Counted from the stretch's first letter, positions 27,264 through 36,897 are shown. The stretch: 64,000 nt of DNA from Verrucomicrobiia bacterium (GCA_036268055.1 DATAUW010000013.1:124001-188000); one strand, 5' to 3'. Translations and numbers: made by a program. Notes: generated by a model not told the origin, from the sequence alone.

Positions 27264-27824
27264 ATGCGCGCACTTCTCGTTCGTTTCTGTTTGGCGTTTC
27301 TGTTTATTCCTCTGTTCTCGGCCCGCGCGGATTTGATGTATCCGCTGGCGGTTGAAGATCTCTCGACCAATTCCCAATTCATTCTGCATGGCAAGGTGAT
27401 CAGCACGACGGTTCAGCGCGACGCGGCCCGGCGCATCTACACGAAGATCGATCTGCAAGTGATGGAGTCGTGGAAAGGCGCGGTGGCCACGAATCATTTT
27501 ACCATTGTCCATAGCGGAGGAATTCTCGGCGATGAAGTGGCCACGGCGTCCGGCGAAGTGGCGTTTGACGTCGGCGAAGAAGTCGTTGCGTTTCTGGTGA
27601 CCAATAAACTGGGCGAAGGCGTTTGCATCGGCATGTCGCAGGGGAAATTTCATGTGTGGGCGGATCCAAGAACCGGCGAAAAATTCACGCACAACCATTT
27701 TCACGGTCTGCATCCCGATTTGCCGAATAATGCCACGACCCCGCAGACCGCAAAAATCATCAATCGCCTGACGCTATCCGATCTGAAACAACGCGTGCAG
27801 AAAGCCAGTGGAGGTGCGCAATGA
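27264..27824 (+). CDS. Secreted protein paired with a matrixin protease
   Basis: 186 residues with a signal peptide (about 1-22, ending SARADLMYP). The mature part is predicted beta-rich with a stretch that could bind metal near the C-terminus (HVWADPRTGEKFTHNHFHGLH, five histidines). No family is recognised with confidence. Its stop overlaps the protease start (ATGA), so the two are co-translated; a role as partner, inhibitor or chaperone of the protease is plausible but is inference. The 250 bases upstream hold no other feature apart from the divergent small-gene promoter. Confidence 0.8.
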   Translation: MRALLVRFCLAFLFIPLFSARADLMYPLAVEDLSTNSQFILHGKVISTTVQRDAARRIYTKIDLQVMESWKGAVATNHFTIVHSGGILGDEVATASGEVAFDVGEEVVAFLVTNKLGEGVCIGMSQGKFHVWADPRTGEKFTHNHFHGLHPDLPNNATTPQTAKIINRLTLSDLKQRVQKASGGAQ

Positions 27825-29578
27825 AATCTCGCGTCGCCGCAATTTTTATCCTGTTGATCATCGCGCTGCCGGTTCACGCATTCGACTACATGTATGGTGC
27901 GAATGGCAGTCCCGAGCGTTGGAGCATCACCACACCGGATGTCAACATCTCGACAAATTCCTTCGATCGCAACACACACGCCATTCGCTTTTATCTTGAG
28001 TCGGACGCCTATTCCACGACGAACACCGCCAACGAATTGAATGCGTTGCGCAATGTGTTTGGCCAGTGGCAATCCGTTCCCAACACGATCATCAAATATG
28101 AAGACGCCGGTTTGGTTCCGCCCGGCCAGGATGTCAACACGTCCGATAATTCCAACATCGTGTTTTGGGCGAAACAGAGCACCATGGTGAACGGCGGACA
28201 CAGTGACATCAGTGGCGCACTCGCCGTGACTTTCTCCTCCTTTTTTCCGACTTCCACGGCCAATGACATCAGCCAGTTCGATATCGCGATCAATGGCGTC
28301 CAAAGCACTTGGTTCACCGATTTCAACGACAAGAATAATCCTGGCATTTTTGTCGAAGGCCCGATTTTACACGAAGTTGGCCACTCACTCGGCCTGAACC
28401 ATTCGGTAATCGGCGGCGCGACGATGCTTTGGGACAGCGGCTCGGGTGTGAATCCCACGGCAGGGCTTTCGGTAGATGAAATTGAATTTGCCCATGCGCT
28501 ATATTCGAGCGGAACTTTCGCGACTACCTTGGGCAATTTGAAAGGCACTGTGACCAAAAATGGTTCACCCGTTTTTGGTGCCGCGGTTATTCTGGAAGGC
28601 TTGAATGGCATTCTCGTCAGCGGCACAGCCACACTCACCAACGGCACTTATCTTTTCAACGCCATACCACCCGGCAACTATAACGCGCGCATCGTCCCGC
28701 TCGATCCCGCTAATGCAAGTAACTGGCTGATTCGCGGTACCGATGTCGCCTCGATTTTCGCCACGGCGGACACGAGTTTTTTACCGACGGGAAATATGCC
28801 GGTGACGCTCGCCGCAAACACCACCAATACCGCCAACTTCACCGTCACGAATGGCACTCAAGCTTTTCACATTACCCTCATCCGGTCTCCAACTTCGACG
28901 CCCAATACGTATTCGATCAGTGGGCAGCCCATATCGCTCTCGCTTGGCGAAAGCAACCAGACCATTGGAGTATTTTCGGCTGATCTGCCGGCCAACAACG
29001 CCACACTTGCAATCACTGGTGATGGCCTCACGCTCGGCACACCCACGTTTGCTCCCGGGAATGTCTTCTCGGGCTTGAACGGCATCTCCGTCTCTATCGG
29101 CGTATCCAGCAACGCCACGCCGGGACTTCGCTCGTTCATCGTTCAACAGGGCACGAATATCGCGTATGCAAATGGCTTTATCGAAGTGCTGCCGCTGGTC
29201 GCCGATTTTAATTTCGACGGTCTCGACGATGTCTTTCAACGGCAATATTTCTTTCCGTTTACTTCCTCCAATGCCGCGCCCGCTGCCGATCCTGATCACG
29301 ACGGTTTCAATAACGCCGCCGAATATGTCGCGGGCACGAATCCAACCGACGCCGCATCCTTTTTGAAACTCGACGGCGTCACCCATGCGGCGAATGGCAA
29401 CACCGTTACTTGGCAAAGCGTCGCCAGTCATCGTTATCAACTGGTTTTCAGTACGAACCTCGTTACCGGCACGTGGCAGAATGTGGGTGGTGTGGTCACG
29501 GCGAACGGCACGACCGCGTCTGAACTGGATACGTCCACTAATCCGCTCCGGTTCTATCGCATCGAAGCGCTTCCGTAG
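27821..29578 (+). CDS. Secreted matrixin-type zinc metalloprotease
   Basis: 585 residues with a signal peptide ending VHAFDYM. The zinc-binding metzincin motif HEVGHSLGLNH begins at His184, followed by a Met in the GGATMLWD segment as candidate Met-turn, so the catalytic domain spans about 30-235. A carboxypeptidase-regulatory-like beta-sandwich follows (about 240-300, GNLKGTVTKNGSPVFGAAV), then beta-rich regions, a calcium-binding-like stretch (DFNFDGLDD, DPDHDGFNNAAEY) and a roughly 65-residue C-terminal module ending FYRIEALP. That last module also ends three other secreted proteins of the window. Presumably degrades extracellular protein. Confidence 0.9.
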   Translation: MKSRVAAIFILLIIALPVHAFDYMYGANGSPERWSITTPDVNISTNSFDRNTHAIRFYLESDAYSTTNTANELNALRNVFGQWQSVPNTIIKYEDAGLVPPGQDVNTSDNSNIVFWAKQSTMVNGGHSDISGALAVTFSSFFPTSTANDISQFDIAINGVQSTWFTDFNDKNNPGIFVEGPILHEVGHSLGLNHSVIGGATMLWDSGSGVNPTAGLSVDEIEFAHALYSSGTFATTLGNLKGTVTKNGSPVFGAAVILEGLNGILVSGTATLTNGTYLFNAIPPGNYNARIVPLDPANASNWLIRGTDVASIFATADTSFLPTGNMPVTLAANTTNTANFTVTNGTQAFHITLIRSPTSTPNTYSISGQPISLSLGESNQTIGVFSADLPANNATLAITGDGLTLGTPTFAPGNVFSGLNGISVSIGVSSNATPGLRSFIVQQGTNIAYANGFIEVLPLVADFNFDGLDDVFQRQYFFPFTSSNAAPAADPDHDGFNNAAEYVAGTNPTDAASFLKLDGVTHAANGNTVTWQSVASHRYQLVFSTNLVTGTWQNVGGVVTANGTTASELDTSTNPLRFYRIEALP

Positions 29579-29597
29579 GTAGGCGTTGCGAGCGGTC

Positions 29598-30371
29598 TCA
29601 CTTGCCCTTCTTTTGCCGATGATTGAAAGCCACCGCGTCGGCGTATTTCACTCCGGTGCCGCCAAAAATATCCAGTGCCGAACCGATGGTCAGGTCAATC
29701 TTTCCCCGGCCCGCTTTCGTCACGGTTTCCAAATCCGCCAACGAATTGGCCCCGCCCGCGTAAGTTGTGGGCAGCGGTGACCATTCGCCCAGCTTTGCGA
29801 CTAGTTCCGCGTCTATGCCACGGCAAAGACCCTCAACATCCACTGCGTGAATCAAAAACTCCACGCAATACGCCGACAGTTTTTCCAGGGTCTCTTTGCT
29901 GACCGGCAAATCGGTGAACTTCTGCCACCGATCCGTCACCACGAAATAATCGCCGCCGCGTTTGCGACAACTCAGATCCAGCACCAGCCGTTCTTTGCCA
30001 ATCGCCTGCACCAGCGACGTCAGCCGTTCCCAATCCACCTTGCCACCCTGAAAAACCCACGACGTCACGATCACTTGCGATGCGCCGTCACTTAAATATT
30101 GCGGCGCATTGCTCAAATTGATTCCACCGCCGATCTGCAATCCTCCCGGGTACGCCCGCAACGCCGCCCTACCCGCTTCCTCATTTCCGGTTCCCAGCAT
30201 GATCACGTGGCCACCGGTCAAGCCATCGCGGCGATACAACTCCGCATAATATTCACTCGACCGTTCAGAAACAAAGTTCGTCCGCAACTCGCTCGCGGCC
30301 CCCAGCGTGCCGCCGACGATTTGCTTCACCTTGCCCTCATGCAGATCAATACACGGACGAAACATCGGCAC
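29598..30371 (-). CDS. hisA: HisA isomerase, eukaryotic (HIS6-like) type
   Basis: Isomerisation of ProFAR to PRFAR in histidine biosynthesis. 257 residues, a TIM barrel. Segments FRPCIDLHEGKVKQIVGG, RTNFVSERSSEYYAELY, LQIGGGINLSNAPQYL, ASQVIVTSWVF, VVDL-like LVLDLSCRKRGGDYFV, FLIHAVDVEGLCRGID, TYAGGANSLADLE and IGSALDIFGG match my memory of yeast HIS6 far better than of the standard bacterial HisA. The catalytic Asp near the N-terminus (CIDLH) is present. Such eukaryote-type HisA proteins are known in a minority of bacteria. Not clustered with other his genes; hisB is 20 kb away. Confidence 0.92.
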   Translation of the reverse strand: MPMFRPCIDLHEGKVKQIVGGTLGAASELRTNFVSERSSEYYAELYRRDGLTGGHVIMLGTGNEEAGRAALRAYPGGLQIGGGINLSNAPQYLSDGASQVIVTSWVFQGGKVDWERLTSLVQAIGKERLVLDLSCRKRGGDYFVVTDRWQKFTDLPVSKETLEKLSAYCVEFLIHAVDVEGLCRGIDAELVAKLGEWSPLPTTYAGGANSLADLETVTKAGRGKIDLTIGSALDIFGGTGVKYADAVAFNHRQKKGK

Positions 30372-30630
30372 AGCTTAATCCCGTCTGGCTCGCCCGTCGA
30401 GTCTCCAGCCTCTAACCATGCTCCACGACCGCCGAATCGCCACTCCCCACGGATCGCGAGTCCATGACTCGCAGCAATACCCAATTAAGATTGCCGCCTC
30501 AGGCTGATTCGACAATGGCTTGACCTTATGGGCGTTGCTGCGGGACACAGACCCGCGGTCCGTTGGGATGAAAAACATTCATTGAAATTTTTTTCGTGAT
30601 TTTGCGCCGGACAAATCTTATGTTGCGGGC

Positions 30631-31863
30631 ATGATCATTTGGCTGCTCGCTTTGGTGTTGTTTGTTTGTCTTGGATATATGGGATGGTGCTTCGGCGCGA
30701 TACGCGTCGCGGGTTCAGTAATCGGGGTCATCCTCGGTGCGCTGCTCGCGTTTCCCCTCGGGCACATATTCGCCCCCATCATCACCGCGACGGGCGAAAA
30801 GAATCCTGTCGTCGTTTGGCTCGTCGGGCCGTTTCTTGCGTTCCTGCTCGTAGTCATCATTTTCAAGATCGTGGGCTTCGCCGTGCATCAGAAGGTGGAC
30901 GTCCATTACAAATACAAGGAAGGTGATCTGCGGCAGGGTCTTTGGCTGCGGCTCAATCAACGCCTCGGTGTTTGCCTGGGCGTGGTGAATGCCGCCGCGT
31001 ATTTCATCCTGATTTCCTGGGTCATCTACGCCTTCAGCTATTGGACGGTCCAGGTGGTTTCCGGCGGCGAAGCCGCATGGTATGTGAAGCTGCTTAACGA
31101 CGCTGGAAAAAATCTGCAAAGTTCGGGCATGGCAAAAGTTTCGGCGGCGATTGATCCATTGCCGGTGGATTATTATCGCGCGGCGGACATCGTCGGTCTG
31201 ATCTATCACAATGACCTGCTCGAAAGCCGCTTGACCCATTACCCCGCGTTTCTTGCGCTGGGCGAACGCGGTGAATTTCAAGACATCGGCAACGACAAGG
31301 ATTTCACGGAGCTTCGCCAGCGCCAGCCGCCATTCATGGACATCCTGAATAATTCCAAAGCGCAAAATATTCTGAACAATCCCGATGAACTCAAGGAAAT
31401 CTGGGGCATTGCCAAGCCGGACTTGGTTGACCTTAATGCTTATCTCAAAACCGGCCAATCAGCCACCTACGATTCGGAAAAAATCCTTGGCCGTTGGGAT
31501 TTCAATCCGAATGCCGCGCTCAACGTGATCAAGCGCACGAAAACGGACATCACGCCCCAGGATTTGCTGCGCACGAAGCAATATATCTCGCTGAGCTTTT
31601 CCAAGACCACGCTCGTCGCAACGCCCGCGCCCAACCGGGTCGCGTTTCTCAAAGACTTCGGCAAGATTCACCCGGCCACCAAGCCGAATACCGCGCCGAC
31701 GATTGACATCCAAAGTTTCCACGGCACTTGGACCGGCAGCGATGGCAAATATCAATTCAGCTTTCCTGACAAAGAGCAAGGCGGAACTCTGGATGCCGTC
31801 GTGGAAGGTGATCGCTTGACGATCACTGGTGATGTTTATCCGCTGGTGTTTGATCGCGAATAA
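30631..31863 (+). CDS. CvpA-like membrane protein with C-terminal extension
   Basis: 410 residues. The N-terminal 150 contain four membrane segments in the pattern of the CvpA/colicin V production family (IIWLLALVLFVCLGYMGWCFGAIR, a GVILGALLAF helix, VVVWLVGPFLAFLLVVIIF, then a helix ending WVIYAF). The remaining 260 residues are soluble; they include a helical stretch (FMDILNNSKAQNILNNPDELKE) and a C-terminal beta stretch (FHGTWTGSDGKYQFSF) typical of small lipocalin-like repeats. CvpA proteins in proteobacteria affect membrane or envelope stress. The 259 bases upstream (30372-30630) hold one hairpin, CGGG-ACACAGA-CCCG, and nothing else recognised. Confidence 0.75.
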   Translation: MIIWLLALVLFVCLGYMGWCFGAIRVAGSVIGVILGALLAFPLGHIFAPIITATGEKNPVVVWLVGPFLAFLLVVIIFKIVGFAVHQKVDVHYKYKEGDLRQGLWLRLNQRLGVCLGVVNAAAYFILISWVIYAFSYWTVQVVSGGEAAWYVKLLNDAGKNLQSSGMAKVSAAIDPLPVDYYRAADIVGLIYHNDLLESRLTHYPAFLALGERGEFQDIGNDKDFTELRQRQPPFMDILNNSKAQNILNNPDELKEIWGIAKPDLVDLNAYLKTGQSATYDSEKILGRWDFNPNAALNVIKRTKTDITPQDLLRTKQYISLSFSKTTLVATPAPNRVAFLKDFGKIHPATKPNTAPTIDIQSFHGTWTGSDGKYQFSFPDKEQGGTLDAVVEGDRLTITGDVYPLVFDRE

Positions 31864-31928
31864 GTTCGCGCTCCAATGTGATCGGCAGACCGCAGCGCCG
31901 TCTACTGTACAAATAGGACGCCGACAGA

Positions 31929-32396
31929 TTAAGGCGAGTAACTTACCTGCTGGACGCTCAGTTTATCCAAACCACCAAACAGGGCGCTCGGCGAGTTGGT
32001 ATTGAAAATGGGATTGATGCTCGGCGTCGTTGAACTGGCCGCAACCGTCCGCGCCGCCCAATCCGGCGGGCTCACTGAAGCCATGCTGACCGGCGACAAG
32101 GCATCGAAAGAATAATCCGCCGACGGTTGGTATTGGGAATAAGCGATTGCAGAAATCAGCAGTCCACAAATGGACATGCCGAAAAGCCCCGCGGCCACAG
32201 GATTTGTTTCCAGGAGATTAAATACCCGGCGGAGCCACGAAGACTGTCTCACAAAAGCGGCCTCGCTTCCCGTCGCTTCAATGCGATCGACGACACGGCC
32301 AGAGAAACCGTTAAAATAGCCGGGTGGCGGCTGCTCATAACGCTTCAGCTTCAGCAACTGTTTCAGCTTTCCAAAATCCTGCTGGTCTTCGCTCAT
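31929..32396 (-). CDS. Putative anti-sigma factor
   Basis: 155 residues. A cytoplasmic N-terminal part of about 65 residues with basic helices (FGKLKQLLKLKRYEQPPPGYF), one membrane segment (about 68-88, NPVAAGLFGMSICGLLISAIAY) and a serine/threonine-rich tail of about 65 residues outside. No zinc motif and little similarity to the other anti-sigma protein of the window. The call rests on topology and on being one base downstream of an ECF sigma gene. Confidence 0.68.
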   Translation of the reverse strand: MSEDQQDFGKLKQLLKLKRYEQPPPGYFNGFSGRVVDRIEATGSEAAFVRQSSWLRRVFNLLETNPVAAGLFGMSICGLLISAIAYSQYQPSADYSFDALSPVSMASVSPPDWAARTVAASSTTPSINPIFNTNSPSALFGGLDKLSVQQVSYSP

Positions 32397-32397
32397 A

Positions 32398-33039
32398 TTA
32401 CGTCAAGTATTCGGATAAATAAGCCTGCAACTGCTGGCGCGCGTAAAACAACCGCGAACGCACCGTTCCAATATTGCAGTCCATGATCGTCGCGATTTCT
32501 TCATGCGACAAGCCCTGGACATCGTGCAAGGTCACCACGAGTCTATGGTGTTCTGACAGCTTCTGCATGGCGGCGTTCAATTTTTCTTGCAACTCCGCCA
32601 GATTCAGGTCGCGCCGGGGGGTCTTATCAGAAATCAATGCCACCAAATCCGGGTCGTGCTCGGCATTAAAATCCAGATCGTTGAGGCTTACTTGTACCCG
32701 GTTCTTCCTCTGCTTCAAGAAATTAATCGTCTTGTTCACCGCGATCCGATAAACCCACGTGTAGAAACTCGACCCGCCCTTGAACGAATTGAGCGCCTGA
32801 TAAGCCTTGATAAACGCATCCTGCGCCAAATCATTGGCATCCTCATGATTGGATGTCATGTGATAGACCGTGGCGTAAATGCGTTCCTGATAACGGCGCA
32901 CGAGGGTGTCATACGCGGACATGTCTCCGCTTCGCGCGCGTCCGACAAGCTCCATCTCCTCCGCTTTGCTGTGTTGGGCTGCGTTTTCGGCGGGTTCGTT
33001 AGAACCCGGCGACGCCTTCCCGGAAACCGGATCGGTCAT
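32398..33039 (-). CDS. ECF-type RNA polymerase sigma factor
   Basis: 213 residues. Region 2 (about 40-110) has LVRRYQERIYATVYHM and DLAQDAFIKAYQAL; region 4 (about 150-205) has the HTH HEEIATIMDCNIGTVRSRLF. A polar N-terminal extension of about 25 residues precedes region 2. Related to but distinct from the sigma factor at 8706 (shared SRLFYARQ/R end). It lies 16 bases downstream of a polyprenyl synthase gene, so it may share its promoter. Confidence 0.93.
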   Translation of the reverse strand: MTDPVSGKASPGSNEPAENAAQHSKAEEMELVGRARSGDMSAYDTLVRRYQERIYATVYHMTSNHEDANDLAQDAFIKAYQALNSFKGGSSFYTWVYRIAVNKTINFLKQRKNRVQVSLNDLDFNAEHDPDLVALISDKTPRRDLNLAELQEKLNAAMQKLSEHHRLVVTLHDVQGLSHEEIATIMDCNIGTVRSRLFYARQQLQAYLSEYLT

Positions 33040-33055
33040 AATTACTAAACCGGCG

Positions 33056-34126
33056 TCAAACTCCTAGTCGGTCCGTCAGGCGGCCAAGGTATTCGGTGAG
33101 ACCGATCAAACCCGCCTGATTCGCTTCCGGCAAACCTTTGATGTTTTGCCGCGCCTGCCCGAGATATTGATGAATGGTCGTCAGCGATTCCGCCAGCGTC
33201 CCATATTTACCGAGCAATTCCAAAACCATCGCCAACTCCCCAGGCTTCCAATTCTGGATCAAGTCCTCCATCCGCACCTTGTCCGGCGCCGTGGCTCGCT
33301 GCCAGAAACAAAGAATCGGCAAAGTCAATTTCCCCTTCGCCAAATCTGTTCCCAAAGATTTCCCGGCATCCGCCTCGGAACCAAACAAATCGAGGCAATC
33401 GTCGTACACCTGATACGCCGTTCCCAACGCCACGCCGAAATCCCGCAAGGCCGTCCGTTGCGCACTCGGCGCACCACTGAGACACGCGCCTAAATCACAC
33501 GACAGCGCAAACAACTCCGCCGTCTTCATCTCCAAAATCTTGAAATATTCCGCGCGCGAAAATTGGAAATTGCGCCGCTGCTGCGTCTGCAAAATTTCAC
33601 CCGAACAAACCGTGTTCGTCGCCATCGCTACCGCGCGGCAAATCTCCGGCGTCGGAAAACTCGCCGCCAGTTTCAACGCCTGCGCAAACAGGCAATCGCC
33701 AAACAACACCGCGACTTCATTTCCCCAATTCGCGCTGAACGTCAACCGACCACGCCGAATCTCCGCCTCATCCATCACGTCGTCATGCACCAGCGTCGCC
33801 AGATGCACCATCTCGATGATCACCGCCACGGTGATATGCGAATCATTAAGCTGGCCGGTCGCCTGCGCGCTCATCGCGACCAGCGTTGGCCGTAATTGCT
33901 TGCCCTGCCCCATCAGCGTATATTCCGCATACGGCGCGATGGCAGGATCAAATTCACGGACCTGCTTTCCCAGCCGGCCCGCGACAGCCTCCAAAAAAGG
34001 CTCAACCGGACCCGCTATATCTTTCCACGCAACCAGCGTTTCCTTATTCGGGGAATTATTGACAGGAACAGCAACCGTTCTAGTTTCGGCAGCAAACATG
34101 CTCAGCCAATCTACGGTTGCGCCCAT
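33056..34126 (-). CDS. Trans-polyprenyl diphosphate synthase
   Basis: Condenses isopentenyl diphosphate onto an allylic primer to make the quinone side chain (octaprenyl, nonaprenyl or heptaprenyl type). 356 residues. Both aspartate-rich motifs are present: DDVMD (first) and DDCLD (second), plus GQGKQLRPTLV and the KGKLTLP segment. A polar N-terminal extension of about 40 residues precedes the domain; an inner ATG at MFAAET is also possible. Chain length cannot be read from sequence by eye. Links the window to the isoprenoid pathway, as does ispH at 40.6 kb. Confidence 0.92.
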   Translation of the reverse strand: MGATVDWLSMFAAETRTVAVPVNNSPNKETLVAWKDIAGPVEPFLEAVAGRLGKQVREFDPAIAPYAEYTLMGQGKQLRPTLVAMSAQATGQLNDSHITVAVIIEMVHLATLVHDDVMDEAEIRRGRLTFSANWGNEVAVLFGDCLFAQALKLAASFPTPEICRAVAMATNTVCSGEILQTQQRRNFQFSRAEYFKILEMKTAELFALSCDLGACLSGAPSAQRTALRDFGVALGTAYQVYDDCLDLFGSEADAGKSLGTDLAKGKLTLPILCFWQRATAPDKVRMEDLIQNWKPGELAMVLELLGKYGTLAESLTTIHQYLGQARQNIKGLPEANQAGLIGLTEYLGRLTDRLGV

Positions 34127-34220
34127 TGCAAGTCAATGCGTTATCCTGAAAGCGCCCATTCGCGCAACATTCAAACCCAATCCCCCGCAGTCCCTTCGCA
34201 AAAAAATTCTCCTGCCAGAC

Positions 34221-34363
34221 GAGCTTAAGCGAGCCAACGCGAACTTATCCGGACCAAAGTGAACCATTTTGCGATCTTTCCCGAACCAACCCGTCTCACC
34301 CACCCCATCCGACGCAAAAATTTAAGCGCACTTATCCGCACTTTCGCGCTCTGACCCGCTCGA
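34221..34363 (+). repeat. Second 10-bp-period array (CGAGC/CGAAC, then CGCAC/CGCTC)
   Basis: Units gagcttaagc, gagccaacgc, gaacttatcc, ggaccaaagt, gaaccatttt (34221-34270) repeat at exactly ten bases, each unit starting G(A/G)(G/A)C preceded mostly by C. After about 50 bases a second run, taagCGCACTTATCCGCACT-type (34324-34363), has CGC at the same period of ten (four units). It lies about 95 bases upstream of the polyprenyl synthase start. It is clearly related to 10161-10220: both contain AACTTATCCG and AGCCAAC. Confidence 0.8.
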
Positions 34364-34548
34364 AATCCCCACACATTCATACCGGGACTGGAGCAATGCC
34401 TCGATCTGAGAAAACCAAATCAAAAATTCAAACGCTTGACAAAAGTCTCCGTGCGCATGGCCAATCCCAACCAAATTTCAAAGAACTGTCTCCACTTAAC
34501 CATATTCCCCGGACCTTTACAAACCTTCCATAGGTATCATCTTCATCA

Positions 34549-34873
34549 ACCCAAAGTCCCACACGGATAGTAAATCGTCGTGAAAGGCCATGCCGCCCAA
34601 AGCCCCGCCAGGACAACTAATATCCTGGCGTATGGTAGGGCTGCGCTGCCGCGCAGCCGTCCGAAGTCCCGCAGGGACGGCAGATCTTAGCCCAGCAATT
34701 TATTGCTGGGTTTGTATTCGTTCCAAAACAAGTCCCGCAGGGACGAAAGAAATTCTCGCGCGGAACTAACCTTTAAACACTCGTCCAATCGCTTCTTATT
34801 AACCCCGGCTGCCGCAAGAATTACATCCCACTCAAATCCGCTATTCCAAGCGCAGCGAGGCAAGCCTGTACGT
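34549..34873 (+). repeat. Composite hairpin repeat, copy A
   Basis: After an eroded first module (34549-34600) come, in order: aactaatatcctggcg, the GCAGCC hairpin ggctgcgctgccgcgcagcc, gtcccgcagggac, the hairpin CCCAGCAA-ttta-TTGCTGGG (34691-34710), a second gtcccgcagggac with gaaagaa, cgcttcttattaacccc with a degraded third hairpin, and the tail agcgcagcgaggc. Open frames across this stretch are spurious. The interval 34364-34548 and 34874-34951 show nothing else. Confidence 0.88.
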
Positions 34874-34951
34874 CAACATCAAAATCAAACAAGTTCCTTT
34901 CTATCTCATACCTCGCGCACCCGGGAAAAACTTTCTCAACCTTGCACCCAC

Positions 34952-34984
34952 AAAAAAAGCTCCCGTCCGAAAACGGGAGCTTTT
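34952..34984 (-). terminator. Terminator of the glnK-amt operon
   Basis: A perfect 12-bp stem AAAAGCTCCCGT/ACGGGAGCTTTT (34955-34966 and 34973-34984) with a six-base loop, followed on the minus strand by TTTTTTT. It lies about 30 bases after the amt stop. Confidence 0.93.
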
Positions 34985-35015
34985 GCCACGCATTATTCAA
35001 CGCGCAAATCCCACC

Positions 35016-36500
35016 TCAACCGTGGTGCGTGTAACCTTCCTCGCCATGCTCGGCCAAGTCCAACCCCGCCGATTCGATTTCCTGCGTTACCCGCAACCCG
35101 GTCACCGCTTTCACTACGTATGCGATCACCACCGTGCCCACCACCGCCATCGTAAGCGTGATGCCCATCGCCTTTAATTGCTCGATCCACAACGTATGAT
35201 TCGCGACCAGTTGCGCGAGGCCGTTCTTCGTCGCCGCATTGGCCGAAGCCGCGTCAGTCGCCAACGCAAGATTTGCATTCACTTTCGAAGTCGCGAGAAA
35301 GCCGGTGAGCAATGCGCCCATCGTCCCGCCGATCGCATGCACGCCAAACGTATCCAGCGCGTCGTCGTAACCCATCATCGCCTTCAATTTCCACACCGCG
35401 AAAAACGGCACGATACCCGCCGCGAAACCGATGATCACCGCGCCCGTCACATCCACGAACCCGCACGCCGGCGTGATCACCACCAGCCCCGCCACCGCGC
35501 CCGAACAAAAGCCCAGCACGCTCGGCTTGCCGCGGAACACATATTCCGCCATCGCCCATACAAATGATCCCACTGCCGTCGCAATCGTCGTCGTCGTGAA
35601 CGCATTGGCCGCGATGACATCCGCCGCCACCGCGCTGCCCGCGTTGAAGCCGTACCAGCCCACCCACAACATCCCCGTGCCCACCATGCACAACACCACG
35701 CTATGCGGCGGCATCGGCTCGCGCCCGAAACCAAGACGCTTGCCGAGAATCAAACACAACACCAGCGCCGACCATCCCGACGACATGTGCACCACCGTGC
35801 CGCCCGCGAAATCAATCGCCTTGATCTTTGCGTCCGGGTTGCCCACGCCATTCATCAAGCCATCCACGCCCCACACCATGTGCGCCAGCGGAAAATAAAC
35901 CACGAACATCCACAACGTGACGAACAGCAGGATTGCCGAAAATTTCATGCGCTCCGCAATCGAACCGATGATGAGCGCCGGCGTGATGATCGCGAACATC
36001 AGTTGATACATGCAATAGATGTTGTGCGAAACCCATTGGCTGTAATCGCCATTCGGATTTCCATCCACATCATTGAGAAACTTCCAATCCAACGTGCCCC
36101 AAAAACCGTGTCCGCCCGCGCCGCCACTGTGGAAGGCAATGCTATATCCACACAACCACCACAGAATGCTCACCAACCCCGCGATGCCGAAGCATTGGGC
36201 CAGCACCGACAGCACATTTTTTTGCCGCACCAGTCCGCCGTAAAAAAGCGCCAGCCCCGGCAATGTCATAAACAAAACCAGCGCCGTGCAAACCATCTGA
36301 AAACCATTATGTCCCGGTCCCGGCCCGGGAATGTTCGTCGCCGTATTCGTGTCCGAGTTGCGCGCGCTGTTGTTCACATACGCTTCGAGATCTTCGAGCC
36401 GCTGATCCACGGTGCGCGCCGGACGCTGCACCCCGCCGGCAAAAACACCCACCGGCAACAACACCGCCAGCAAACAAATCGAGAGAATAAATTTTTTCAT
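35016..36500 (-). CDS. amt: Ammonium transporter
   Basis: Channel-like ammonium uptake protein of the Amt/MEP/Rh family. 494 residues: a signal peptide, a polar N-terminal extension of about 45 residues (RTVDQRLEDLEAYVNNSARN), then eleven membrane helices. Family motifs: LFYGGLVRQKNVLSVL, the first pore histidine in DFAGGTVVHMSSG, and the second in DTFGVHAIGGTMGA. The C-terminal cytoplasmic tail that touches the PII trimer is present (GLRVTQEIESAGLDLAEHGE). It follows glnK by 22 bases and shares its sigma-54-type promoter, so it should be induced in nitrogen limitation. Confidence 0.97.
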   Translation of the reverse strand: MKKFILSICLLAVLLPVGVFAGGVQRPARTVDQRLEDLEAYVNNSARNSDTNTATNIPGPGPGHNGFQMVCTALVLFMTLPGLALFYGGLVRQKNVLSVLAQCFGIAGLVSILWWLCGYSIAFHSGGAGGHGFWGTLDWKFLNDVDGNPNGDYSQWVSHNIYCMYQLMFAIITPALIIGSIAERMKFSAILLFVTLWMFVVYFPLAHMVWGVDGLMNGVGNPDAKIKAIDFAGGTVVHMSSGWSALVLCLILGKRLGFGREPMPPHSVVLCMVGTGMLWVGWYGFNAGSAVAADVIAANAFTTTTIATAVGSFVWAMAEYVFRGKPSVLGFCSGAVAGLVVITPACGFVDVTGAVIIGFAAGIVPFFAVWKLKAMMGYDDALDTFGVHAIGGTMGALLTGFLATSKVNANLALATDAASANAATKNGLAQLVANHTLWIEQLKAMGITLTMAVVGTVVIAYVVKAVTGLRVTQEIESAGLDLAEHGEEGYTHHG

Positions 36501-36522
36501 TGTCTATAAATAATGTTGGGGA

Positions 36523-36897
<375 letters not shown>

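Noticed and set aside
34703-35155. 150-codon plus-strand frame over the composite repeat and the end of amt
   Set aside because: Translation of the repeat modules and antisense amt; similar spurious frames appear at every repeat copy.
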